Positions 24,560 to 32,902 of a stretch of 64,000 nt of DNA are shown one piece after another. A program made the translations under genes and the position numbers. The stretch comes from JAICXG01 sp036825615 (GTDB taxonomy: Bacteria; Verrucomicrobiota; Verrucomicrobiia; Chthoniobacterales; UBA10450): assembly GCA_036825615.1 (NCBI GenBank), contig DAISXY010000007.1:132981-196980 (forward strand). The letters are read 5' to 3'. The notes under the pieces were generated by a model. The model was given only the letters and a program-made list of their open reading frames with translations. It was not told where the DNA came from and made no database searches. Numbering within the stretch: the stretch's first letter is position 1; each line of letters begins with the position of its first letter.

Positions 24560-26958
24560 GCGACGAACAACGTCTCTTTCGTTTTGCGCATCAGCTCCGC
24601 TGGTTCGCCGCCTTCCCGTAACGCGGCGAGGCCACGCAGTTTTTGGATCTCAGGCGTTTGCCAAAGTTCTTTTGCTTCGAGCGCGTCGGTGCCGGCGTTC
24701 TCAAATTGTTTCACGATCGCGCGGATCACTTTTGCGCTCGGTTGCGGCAATCGGATCAGCCAGTCCGGGCCGGCATCGAATTGGCTGGCGCGCGCGTGAC
24801 GGGTTTGTGGCGCGATCCCGTAGGCGAGCGCGGCCAGAATATCGAAGAGGTCGTATTCATCCGCGTCGTGGTTCTCGATTTTGGCCGCGTCACGCAATTT
24901 GTCCGGGATCAATCCCTGGCGCGCGAGCTGTTGCATCAGTTCGCCGCGCTGCGCAGGATCGAGCCATTTTTCCCGAAACTCGGCCAGCGACGGGACCAGC
25001 TCGGTTAGCTCGGCGATCAGCTGCTCCTGGTATTCCTGCGGGGTGACACGGCGCATCCGGCCATCCACGCCTAACAAGTTAAAGTTGCCCGCGTGCTCGA
25101 TCTCGATCGTGACGCCTTTCACCTTCACCTTCGGCGGCGGCGGCTCCGGCGGGCCGCCACCGTCACCATCGGAGGGCGGCGGAGTAACGAAGTCTTCGCC
25201 GAAAAGTGCGGTTGCGCCGGTGTAATCGAAGATGCGGAACATCAGTTTGCCGGTGGCTTCATCGATGCGCGTGCCGCGCCCGACCATCTGGTGAAAGAGA
25301 ATCGGCGAATGGAGATAACGGAAGAAGACGATGGTACGCACGCAGGGCACGTTTACGCCGGTGGTGAGAAGGTCTTTCGTGGTCGCGATGATGTGCGAAC
25401 GCTGGCGGCCGCGGAAGTCGGGGATTTCGGCCTGGCCGTTGACCGAGGACATGCATTTGAAGGCGTAGGTCTGCACTCGTTTCTGGCCATGCTCGGCGCA
25501 CCATTTGGCATAGAGATTGTTCATCTGGCTCGCCACGCGATCGGCATGATGATCGCTCGCGCAAAAGATGATTGTCTTCTGCAACGGATCACCATCGCCG
25601 GTCGCGAGGAGGCGCTGGAACAGATGCGCGGACATTGCCTGCACGCGCTCCGGCATAACCAGCCGCTGTTCGAGGGAGCCGCCCTCGGTTTTGTCAGCCA
25701 CGGCTTCGGGCGTAAGCGGCGCGCCGGTGAGGACATCAGTGAGCTTCTTACCGCGAACATCATCGCGATACACACCGCGCACCCGCTCGCTCTGCGTCTG
25801 GTCGTCGTGATAGAGGTCGTATTGCTCGATCTCGGCCGGGGCGAGGTAACCATCCTCGACTCCCTGCGAATAGGAGTATTCGTAGGGCGGTTCGCCAAAG
25901 TATTTGTAGTTATCGGCGAGTTTCCGCTTGTCTTCCGCGACACCCTTCTCGGTCTCTTCGCTGTCCACGTCGCGGACGCGAATATGCCGCGGGGTAGCGG
26001 TGAGCCCGATCTGAATTGCGTCCTTGTTGTTTTCCAAAATGGCGTGCCAATCGCCCCAGGCCGAGCGATGGCATTCATCGATCACAATCGCGTCAAAATA
26101 ATTCGGCGGATAATGCGCGTGGAAGAATTTCTCCTCTCGCGTGCCGTGATCGAGCGTCTGATAAGTGGCGATGAGAACGCGGGCATTTTTCTGCGGATGC
26201 AATGTGTCCACCTCCGCCGCGTCGGCGCCAAATAGCGCCTGGAAATCAGTCAGCCCGTTGTCGCGCAGTTCGGTGCGATCGCAAACGAAGAGCGCCTTTC
26301 CAATTTGACCGGCATCGAAAAGTTTGCGCAGAAGGGCAGCGGCGAGGCGGGTTTTTCCAGCGCCGGTAGCAAGCGGAAGCATGACCCGACGCAATTTCCC
26401 CGCCTCGATTTGGGCAATGAGTTGCTCAATGGCCGCGCGAATCGCTGCGTCCTGATAGTAGCGCAGAAAGTCCCGGCCTTTTTCATAGCGGGTCGTCAAC
26501 ATCGCGGTTGACGGCGCGTCGAGTTTCAACTGCTGGGCCGCGAGGTAGCGCTCCAGCAAAGAGGTTGGCGTGGGGAAATCGGTCAGCGGCTTCGGTTCCG
26601 AGTTGAGGCCGGTTGCCTCGTCAAACTCGACAAAGAGGTGGCCGTTCGACGAGAACACGAACGGCACATGATGAAGTTTGCCGCGCCGGTAGCGACGCCC
26701 CTGCTGCAAGCCATGTTCGGGCGGCAACCCTTCGTGCTTCGCTTCGAGAATCGCGAGCGGGATAGATTCGCTCCCATCGGTAAGCGGACGACAGAGCAGA
26801 TAATCGGTCCGACCGGTCGGCCGGCGCACACCCTTGCCTCGGACGATGTCGATCTGCGCGGCAGTTTGTTCGACCCGAATGTCCTGACGACGCCAGCCGC
26901 AATGATCGATCAGGATCGGATCGATCAGTTCAAAGCGAGTCTGTGCTTCGTTGCGCAT
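24556..26958 (-). CDS. hsdR: Type I restriction endonuclease subunit R
   Basis: An 800-residue motor-nuclease subunit. The N-terminal nuclease domain shows Asp52 (TDYLL) and Glu72-Ala-Lys74 (ILEAKH), a PD-(D/E)xK core. The helicase has Walker A ATGAGKT at 197-203, the DEAH-box variant DECH at 294-297, a TATPR motif III segment, and QMVGRGTRID for motif VI. The acidic/Pro linker near PPPSDGDGGGPPEPPPP precedes the C-terminal domain that binds the methylase. It is the first gene of the hsdR-hsdS unit. It is shorter than classical EcoKI HsdR (about 1100 residues) but normal for this subgroup. Confidence 0.92.
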   Translation of the reverse strand: MRNEAQTRFELIDPILIDHCGWRRQDIRVEQTAAQIDIVRGKGVRRPTGRTDYLLCRPLTDGSESIPLAILEAKHEGLPPEHGLQQGRRYRRGKLHHVPFVFSSNGHLFVEFDEATGLNSEPKPLTDFPTPTSLLERYLAAQQLKLDAPSTAMLTTRYEKGRDFLRYYQDAAIRAAIEQLIAQIEAGKLRRVMLPLATGAGKTRLAAALLRKLFDAGQIGKALFVCDRTELRDNGLTDFQALFGADAAEVDTLHPQKNARVLIATYQTLDHGTREEKFFHAHYPPNYFDAIVIDECHRSAWGDWHAILENNKDAIQIGLTATPRHIRVRDVDSEETEKGVAEDKRKLADNYKYFGEPPYEYSYSQGVEDGYLAPAEIEQYDLYHDDQTQSERVRGVYRDDVRGKKLTDVLTGAPLTPEAVADKTEGGSLEQRLVMPERVQAMSAHLFQRLLATGDGDPLQKTIIFCASDHHADRVASQMNNLYAKWCAEHGQKRVQTYAFKCMSSVNGQAEIPDFRGRQRSHIIATTKDLLTTGVNVPCVRTIVFFRYLHSPILFHQMVGRGTRIDEATGKLMFRIFDYTGATALFGEDFVTPPPSDGDGGGPPEPPPPKVKVKGVTIEIEHAGNFNLLGVDGRMRRVTPQEYQEQLIAELTELVPSLAEFREKWLDPAQRGELMQQLARQGLIPDKLRDAAKIENHDADEYDLFDILAALAYGIAPQTRHARASQFDAGPDWLIRLPQPSAKVIRAIVKQFENAGTDALEAKELWQTPEIQKLRGLAALREGGEPAELMRKTKETLFVA

Positions 26959-27048
26959 GGGTATCTGCCGTCCAGCGTAGATAAGTCAGGCGCTTTCGCC
27001 AAGGAGGGAGAGGTGCGCGGTTTTCTGCCTTTAAGCTCGCTTCGCGTG

Positions 27049-29934
27049 CTATTTCGCGAGCAGCTCGCGCAGGACGAACTGGAGGATTCCGCCGTGGCGG
27101 TAGTAGTCGATCTCGATCGGGGTGTCGATGCGCAGTTTCACGGGCATCGATTCGGTTTTACCGTTTGCGCGGCTGATTTCGAGGGTCACGGTTTGGCCGG
27201 GCTGAATCGAATCGGAGAGACCGGTGATGCTGTAGGTTTCGGTGCCGTTCAAGCCTAACGAGTGCACGTTTGCATCTTCGAGGAACTGCAATGGGAGCAC
27301 GCCCATACCGATGAGGTTGGAGCGATGGATGCGCTCGAAGCTGGCGGCGACTACTGCTTTTACGCCTAACAAGCGCGTGCCTTTCGCCGCCCAGTCGCGG
27401 CTCGATCCGGTGCCGTATTCCTGGCCGGCGAGGATGACGAGCGGAGTTTTGGTTTCCGCGTACTTCATCGCGGCGTCGAAGATCGACATCTCTTCGCCCT
27501 CACTGCGGCCGTTGCCGAAGTATTTGGTCACACCGCCTTCGACTCCGGGCACCATCAGGTTTTTGATGCGCACGTTGGCGAAGGTGCCGCGGGTCATGAC
27601 GAGATCGTTCCCGCGCCGGCTGCCGTAGCTGTTAAAATCCTGCGGCTTGATCCCGCGCGAGATGAGGTACTGGCCGGCGGGAGCGGTGGGTTTGATCGCG
27701 CCTGCGGGCGAGATGTGATCGGTCGTGACCGAATCGCCGAAGATGCCTAACGGCCGCGCGTCGCGAATGTCTTCGATCCGGCCGGGTTCCATCGTAAAGT
27801 CGGCGAAGAAAGGGGGCTCGTGAATGTAGTCGCTCGCCTCATCCCACTGGTAAACCTCGCCGGTGCTGGAGGAGATCTCATTCCACTTCGGGTTTTGATC
27901 GGAAAAATCGCGGTAGAGTTTGCGAAAGACTTCGGGTTTGAGGGCCGAGCGCATGATGTCGCGGATTTCACCTAACGACGGCCAGAGATCTCTCAGGTAA
28001 ACATCGCGGCCCTGCTTGTCTTTCCCGAGCGGCTCTTTCGCGAGGTCGAGATCGACCCGGCCGGCGATCGCGAATGCCACCACCAGCGGGGGCGACATGA
28101 GGAAGTTGGCCTTGATGTTTTGGTGGACGCGCGCCTCGAAATTGCGATTGCCGGAAAGGACGGAGGCGGCCACGAGGTCGTAATCGGCGATCGCCTTTTC
28201 GATCCTGGGATGAAGCGGGCCGGAGTTGCCGATGCAGGTGGTGCAACCGTAGCCGACGATGTTGAAGCCAAGCTGGTCGAGATATTTTTGCAGCCCGCTG
28301 CTCGCGAGATAATCGGAGACGACGCGCGAGCCGGGGGCGAGAGAGGTTTTGACCGCAGGATCGATTGTCAGGCCGCGCTCGACGGCTTTTTTCGCAAGCA
28401 AACCGGCGGCCAGCATCACGCTCGGGTTGCTTGTGTTCGTGCAACTGGTGATGGCAGCAATGAGGACGCTGCCGTGGCCGATATGGCTCCGGCCGTGATG
28501 AAAGACCTGCTCGTCCTCGGATTGGATTTCGTCGGCCCGATCGGGAGTGGGCCGGTTCGCCACCATCTCGACTTTGTTGCGTGGATCGCCCGGCTCAATC
28601 CCCTGATCGGGCCGGTCGGTCGAAACCATCTTTTCGGTCTCGGGAGCGGAGCCGTTGAGCTGCACGAGATGGCGTTGTCCGAGTTCGTCAGGCGATTTCC
28701 CGTAGCCGCCCTCGGGCAACGGCTTGCTCAGGAGCGAGCGGAATGTCTCGCCCAGGTCGGGCAGGTTGATCCGGTCCTGGGGACGTTTAGGGCCGGCGAC
28801 GCTCGGCTGGACTTCCGCGAGGTCGAGCTCGAGGTCGACGCTGTAATCGATCTCGCCCTTGCGCGGCATGCCGAACATTTTTTGGGCGCGGAAATAAGCC
28901 TCGAACGTGGCGCATTGTTCTTCGCTCCGGCCAGTGGCACGGAGATAATTGACCGACTCGCTGTCAACCGGGAAATAACCCATGGTCGCCCCGTATTCGG
29001 GGGACATGTTGCCGATCGTGGCGCGGTCCGGGAGGGGGAGGGAAGCGGCGCCTTCGCCATAGAACTCGACAAATTTTCCGACCACTTTTTGCGCGCGCAG
29101 CATCTGGGTAATGTGGAGCGCGAGGTCGGTCGCCGTCACCCCTTCACGAAGCGCACCGCTCATGTGCACGCCGACGACTTCGGGTGTGAGGAAGTAGACC
29201 GGCTGGCCGAGCATTCCAGCTTCGGCTTCGATTCCTCCAACGCCCCAACCAACGACGCCGAGGCCGTTGATCATGGTCGTATGCGAGTCAGTGCCGACGA
29301 GGGTGTCGGGGTAGAAGATTTGAGATTTCGAATTTGAAATTTCAAATTCCGAAGAGAGCACGCCTTTGGCGAGATACTCAAGATTCACCTGGTGGACGAT
29401 GCCGATGCCGGGCGGGACGAGACCGAAAGTCTTGAACGCCTGCTGGCCCCACTTGAGGAATTCATAGCGCTCGCGGTTGCGTCTGAATTCCATGTCCATG
29501 TTGAGCCGCAAGGCGAGAGCCGAGCCGGCGAAATCAACCTGCACGGAGTGATCGACCACGAGATCGACCGGCACGAGCGGCTCGATGATGCGCGGGTCGC
29601 GCCCGAGCCGCTCGACTGCGCTGCGCATCGCGGCGAGATCAACCACCAGTGGGACGCCGGTGAAATCCTGCAGAACAATGCGCGCCACGACAAAGGGGAT
29701 TTCCTCGTTCGCCGGCTTCCGCGCATTCCACTTCGCGAGTGTCTCGACGTCTTTGCGCCGGACTTTTTTGCCATCGCAATTGCGCAGGACCGATTCGAGC
29801 ACGATCCGGATGCTGACCGGCAGGCGCGAGATCGGGCCGATACCTTTCTCCTCCAAGGCGGGGAGCGAATGAAAAAAAGCTTCCACGCCGGTGCCGGCGT
29901 CAAATTTCTGCAGAGTATCGAATTCGTTAGTCAC
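27049..29934 (-). CDS. acnA: Aconitate hydratase with two insertions
   Basis: A 961-residue [4Fe-4S] aconitase that interconverts citrate and isocitrate. Cluster cysteines are in AITSCTNTSNP (Cys498) and GCTTCIGNSGPL. PDTLVGTDSHTTMINGLG and the C-terminal swivelling domain (DYRHGGILQFVLREL-type end, here read as YYRHGGILQFVLREL) are also present. It is about 70 residues longer than E. coli AcnA. One extra segment of about 58 residues lies just before Cys498 and is Pro/Asp/Glu-rich. A smaller change near residues 196-208 is encoded by a palindromic repeat. The start is GTG 29934, five bases after the peroxiredoxin stop, so the two are co-transcribed. Confidence 0.93.
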   Translation of the reverse strand: MTNEFDTLQKFDAGTGVEAFFHSLPALEEKGIGPISRLPVSIRIVLESVLRNCDGKKVRRKDVETLAKWNARKPANEEIPFVVARIVLQDFTGVPLVVDLAAMRSAVERLGRDPRIIEPLVPVDLVVDHSVQVDFAGSALALRLNMDMEFRRNRERYEFLKWGQQAFKTFGLVPPGIGIVHQVNLEYLAKGVLSSEFEISNSKSQIFYPDTLVGTDSHTTMINGLGVVGWGVGGIEAEAGMLGQPVYFLTPEVVGVHMSGALREGVTATDLALHITQMLRAQKVVGKFVEFYGEGAASLPLPDRATIGNMSPEYGATMGYFPVDSESVNYLRATGRSEEQCATFEAYFRAQKMFGMPRKGEIDYSVDLELDLAEVQPSVAGPKRPQDRINLPDLGETFRSLLSKPLPEGGYGKSPDELGQRHLVQLNGSAPETEKMVSTDRPDQGIEPGDPRNKVEMVANRPTPDRADEIQSEDEQVFHHGRSHIGHGSVLIAAITSCTNTSNPSVMLAAGLLAKKAVERGLTIDPAVKTSLAPGSRVVSDYLASSGLQKYLDQLGFNIVGYGCTTCIGNSGPLHPRIEKAIADYDLVAASVLSGNRNFEARVHQNIKANFLMSPPLVVAFAIAGRVDLDLAKEPLGKDKQGRDVYLRDLWPSLGEIRDIMRSALKPEVFRKLYRDFSDQNPKWNEISSSTGEVYQWDEASDYIHEPPFFADFTMEPGRIEDIRDARPLGIFGDSVTTDHISPAGAIKPTAPAGQYLISRGIKPQDFNSYGSRRGNDLVMTRGTFANVRIKNLMVPGVEGGVTKYFGNGRSEGEEMSIFDAAMKYAETKTPLVILAGQEYGTGSSRDWAAKGTRLLGVKAVVAASFERIHRSNLIGMGVLPLQFLEDANVHSLGLNGTETYSITGLSDSIQPGQTVTLEISRANGKTESMPVKLRIDTPIEIDYYRHGGILQFVLRELLAK
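29330..29349. repeat. Perfect 20-bp palindrome inside acnA
   Basis: The sequence from GAATTTGAAA to TTTCAAATTC is its own reverse complement and is much richer in AT than the flanking coding DNA. It is translated in frame as FEISN-like residues within a surface-loop position of the aconitase. Similar AAATCCCAAATC and GATTTCGAATTG words occur at 10520-10530 and 11640-11660. Confidence 0.75.
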
Positions 29935-29938
29935 AAGG

Positions 29939-30433
29939 TCAGTTCAGTTCGGCGAGTTTGGTTTTGATCCTTTCGAAATCGGGCAACTCGCGCGCGTCCT
30001 CGTGCACTTCGGCATACTGGATGACGCCGTCGCGGTCGATGAGGAAAGCGGCGCGTTTGGCGACACCTTTGAAACCGAGGTTCAACTGCGGGAGAAACGA
30101 TTCGTAGGCGACGCCGTATTGTTCCGCGACCTTGTGCTCGTAATCGCTGAGCAGGGTAACGTGAATGCCCTCCTTCTGCGCCCACGCTTCCTGGGCAAAG
30201 GGATTATCGCCGCTGATGCCATAGACCTGGCAGTTGAGCGCGGCGTACTCGCGCAGGCCGTTGCCGACGCCGCACATTTCAGTCGTGCAGGTGCCGGTGA
30301 AGGCCATGGGAAAGAAAAGCAGCAGCGTGTTCTTGTTCCCGAAATTTTCGCTCAATCGCACCGGGCGCGGCCCGTCCGGGGTTTTCGTCGGAAGGGTGAA
30401 GTCAGGTGCTTTGTTGCCAACTGTGAGTGCCAT
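29939..30433 (-). CDS. Peroxiredoxin (AhpC/TSA family)
   Basis: A 164-residue thiol peroxidase. The active-site segment FFPMAFTGTCTTEMCGV has the family pattern P-x3-T-x2-C, with the peroxidatic Cys in TGTC, and is close to AhpE-type peroxiredoxins (FPLAFTGVCTKEM-like). A second Cys follows four residues later and might serve as resolving Cys. KRAAFLIDRDGVIQYAEV is the usual C-terminal strand. No signal peptide. It is the first gene after a good promoter (30463-30490), and the aconitase gene follows after four bases. Pairing with an oxidant-sensitive Fe-S enzyme suggests it protects metabolism from peroxide. Confidence 0.9.
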   Translation of the reverse strand: MALTVGNKAPDFTLPTKTPDGPRPVRLSENFGNKNTLLLFFPMAFTGTCTTEMCGVGNGLREYAALNCQVYGISGDNPFAQEAWAQKEGIHVTLLSDYEHKVAEQYGVAYESFLPQLNLGFKGVAKRAAFLIDRDGVIQYAEVHEDARELPDFERIKTKLAELN

Positions 30434-30462
30434 AGTGAACGCCCGCTCGCAGGCGAAGATTC

Positions 30463-30490
30463 ACTATAGAAACGCGGCCCACCGGGTCAA
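30463..30490 (-). promoter_or_regulatory. Sigma70-type promoter of the peroxiredoxin-acnA operon
   Basis: On the minus strand TTGACC (30485-30490) and TATAGT (30463-30468) are separated by 16 bases. Five of six positions match the consensus in each box. Transcription would start about 23 bases before the peroxiredoxin ATG. It has the same -35 and spacing as the promoter at 56779-56806. Confidence 0.65.
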
Positions 30491-30516
30491 AAGCTTTACC
30501 CGTTTCTGCCGTTTTG

Positions 30517-31236
30517 TCAGGCGCCGTGGGGTGACAGGCGCGCCGCGCTCGAGACGCGCTTGCGCGATGAATTTGTTTTCACGGCTTTGCTTGATTTCGC
30601 GACCGGCGCGCTTGCCTTTCCGTTGGGCGCGTCGGCGGTGAAAATCACACTACTCGGGGTGCCCTTGAACTTCGGCACTTTAGGAAGTGAATCCGGAATG
30701 ATCCGAACGAGCGCGCCGATCTGAAGCTGGGCGTAGACCTCCTGTACATCCTTCGAACACATGCGAATGCAGCCGTAGCTCGCCGGGCGACCGATGAATT
30801 TCTCCTCCGGCGTCCCGTGGATGTAGATGCAGCGATCGAAGGCGTTGGCATTTTCTCGCTCGAGGCCGCGCAACCAGATGATCCGGGTCACGATCGGGTC
30901 GCGGCCGGGCGCGTTGGGCTGCAGGATTTCCCCAGTGAAGCGGCGATTGTGAAAGACGGCGCCGGGCGGGGCGTGGTCGCCGATTTTTTGCGCGACCTGC
31001 AACCAGCCGAGCGGCGTGGTCATGCTCCCGCGGCGATCGCCAATCCCGAATCTCGAGGTCGAAATCGGATAGGTCGCGACCCGTTTGCCATCTTCTACCA
31101 CCATCAGTTTCTGGTCGCGCACGCTGACGATAATGCGCGGGGGAATCGGAGCATCTGGTCCGGCGAAGTCGAGCTTTGGGAAAAGGAGCAGAGCGAGGGC
31201 GCAGCAGCTGAGACGAAATGACATCGGCGCTCTCAT
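30517..31236 (-). CDS. L,D-transpeptidase family protein (YkuD domain)
   Basis: A 239-residue exported protein. An N-terminal hydrophobic stretch (LSCCALALLLFPKLDFAG) should be a signal peptide or anchor. The YkuD catalytic motif is IHGTPEEKFIGRPASYGCIRM, giving the His, Ser, Cys and Arg expected in L,D-transpeptidases that crosslink peptidoglycan or attach lipoprotein. A basic, Lys/Ser-rich tail of about 45 residues follows the domain. I used ATG 31236; an ATG at 31275 lies inside the upstream gene, and ATG 31224 is also possible. It follows the GT2 gene by 22 bases. Confidence 0.88.
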   Translation of the reverse strand: MRAPMSFRLSCCALALLLFPKLDFAGPDAPIPPRIIVSVRDQKLMVVEDGKRVATYPISTSRFGIGDRRGSMTTPLGWLQVAQKIGDHAPPGAVFHNRRFTGEILQPNAPGRDPIVTRIIWLRGLERENANAFDRCIYIHGTPEEKFIGRPASYGCIRMCSKDVQEVYAQLQIGALVRIIPDSLPKVPKFKGTPSSVIFTADAPNGKASAPVAKSSKAVKTNSSRKRVSSAARLSPHGA

Positions 31237-31258
31237 TAACAACAGGAGAAGCAACTTG

Positions 31259-32770
31259 TCACGCAGGAAATGCAATTTCGCGCGGCGCCGAGAGGTTTAA
31301 ACGCGGCAGCCATTGGGAGAGCGAACAAAACGCGACGTAGAGGAAGCCGCACTCGATAATGATGAGGAACGGAACGGTGAGCCATTGTTGATGGCTGACC
31401 GCATCCCAGAGAAAAAAGCTGAAGTAAATTGCAAACCCGACCTCGATGAGCGCGAGCAGTGACTTGAGCGGCATATAGCGGCAGGAACGCCAGCGCTGGG
31501 CACGATGCTCGATGCCATACTTGGGTGTGCGCTGGAATTCGGAGCGATGATTGAAAACCGCCTCGAGCACGGCGCGAGAATTGTTGATCGACAAGCCGAC
31601 GCCGAGGGCGAGGAGCGCGGGGAGGAGGAGAATTTCCTTCAGCCAACTCTCGGGATGGAGTTCCCGCTGCACGCAGATGTAGAAGACCGCAACTGAAACC
31701 GAAGCGGCGAGAAAGACCGGCACATCGATGAGCAAGGTGCGCAGCAAGGTGGAATCGGGACCGCCCGCGGAAGGCTGGAGCAAAACGCAGAGGCAGACAA
31801 GGAGGAGGAAAGCGAAATTGGAAACGAGATGCGCGGTCGCCTCGAGCTTGATCGGCAACGAGAGCTGGCTGCGCCAGATTTGCGGAAGCAATTTCTTGCA
31901 CGTCTGGATCGAACCCTTCGTCCAGCGATGCTGTTGTGATTTGAAACCGTTCATATCAACCGGTAATTCCGCCGGCGTAACGACGTCCTTGAGGAAGACG
32001 AACTTCCAGCCCGCCAGCTGCGCCCGATAACTAAGGTCCAGATCTTCGGTGAGGGTATCGTGCTGCCAGCCACCCGACTGCTCGATGCAGGATTTGCGCC
32101 AGAGACCGGCGGTGCCGTTAAAATTAAAAAACCGGCCGCTCCGGCTGCGCGCCACCTGCTCGATGAGAAGATGTCCGTCGAGCAACATCGCCTGCACCCG
32201 GGTGAGGAGCGAATAGCTGCGGTTGATGTGGCCCCAGCGCGTCTGGATCATGCCGATTTTCGGATCGGTGAAAAAGTGAATCGTCGCCTGGAGCAGATCC
32301 GGCTTCGGAACAAAGTCGGCATCGAGAATACAAACAAATTCACCGCGCGCGCGCGCGAGCCCGGCGGCGAGCGCGCCCGCTTTGTAGCCGACGCGATCCT
32401 GGCGCTGGATCAACTCAACATCGAAACCGCTGCTGGCGAGCCGATCGACGAGGGAGCGGGTAATCTCACGGGTCTCATCGGTGGAATCATCCAGCACCTG
32501 GATCTGCAGGCGATCGCGCGGGTAATCGAGTTCGCTTACGGCCTTGAGCAACCGCTCGACGACGTAGATCTCGTTGAAGATGGGTAACTGGACGGTAATC
32601 ACCGGCAGCTCCGCAAAGCGCGCCGCCGGCTGCGGGATGCGCTGGCGGTATTTCAGAAAAAGGTAGATCAAGAAATAGCGGTGCAGCCCATAAGCGGAAA
32701 GACCGAACAGCACGCTGAGATAGCAGCAGGTCCAGATTACATCCACAGAGCTTCCTCCACTAAAACCCAA
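31259..32770 (-). CDS. Membrane GT2 glycosyltransferase (cellulose-synthase-like)
   Basis: A 503-residue integral membrane glycosyltransferase. TM1 spans about residues 12-40. The GT-A domain shows QLPIFNEIYVVERLL, VLDDSTDET, LDADFVP (metal-binding DxD type), LTEDLDLSYR and the processive-type Q-x2-R-W motif in QQHRWTKGS. Four or more C-terminal helices follow. This set resembles cellulose-synthase-like and glucomannan-synthase-like enzymes that use a nucleotide sugar. There is no PilZ domain. It is first in a two-gene unit with the L,D-transpeptidase and divergent from the histidine kinase. Product unknown. Confidence 0.85.
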   Translation of the reverse strand: MGFSGGSSVDVIWTCCYLSVLFGLSAYGLHRYFLIYLFLKYRQRIPQPAARFAELPVITVQLPIFNEIYVVERLLKAVSELDYPRDRLQIQVLDDSTDETREITRSLVDRLASSGFDVELIQRQDRVGYKAGALAAGLARARGEFVCILDADFVPKPDLLQATIHFFTDPKIGMIQTRWGHINRSYSLLTRVQAMLLDGHLLIEQVARSRSGRFFNFNGTAGLWRKSCIEQSGGWQHDTLTEDLDLSYRAQLAGWKFVFLKDVVTPAELPVDMNGFKSQQHRWTKGSIQTCKKLLPQIWRSQLSLPIKLEATAHLVSNFAFLLLVCLCVLLQPSAGGPDSTLLRTLLIDVPVFLAASVSVAVFYICVQRELHPESWLKEILLLPALLALGVGLSINNSRAVLEAVFNHRSEFQRTPKYGIEHRAQRWRSCRYMPLKSLLALIEVGFAIYFSFFLWDAVSHQQWLTVPFLIIIECGFLYVAFCSLSQWLPRLNLSAPREIAFPA

Positions 32771-32902
32771 CGGAGTTGGTCAAGAAGCACAGCGGCGACA
32801 TGATGCCGTTTCCAATGATTGCGTCAAATCAAATTCTGCCGCGGGTGAAAAGGCGAGCAGGGCCGGAGGCGCAGCCGAATTGAGGGGGATGAAGCACAAG
32901 CC

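Noticed and set aside
25093..26235. Plus-strand open frame of 380 codons opposite hsdR
   Set aside because: It mirrors the helicase gene and carries no recognisable domain. The same applies to the long frames opposite the histidine kinase (33005-34234 and 34592-35629) and opposite the second AlkP gene (39999-40991).
28120..29337. Plus-strand open frame of 405 codons opposite acnA
   Set aside because: It is a shadow of the aconitase gene in a GC-rich background; no motif, no start context.
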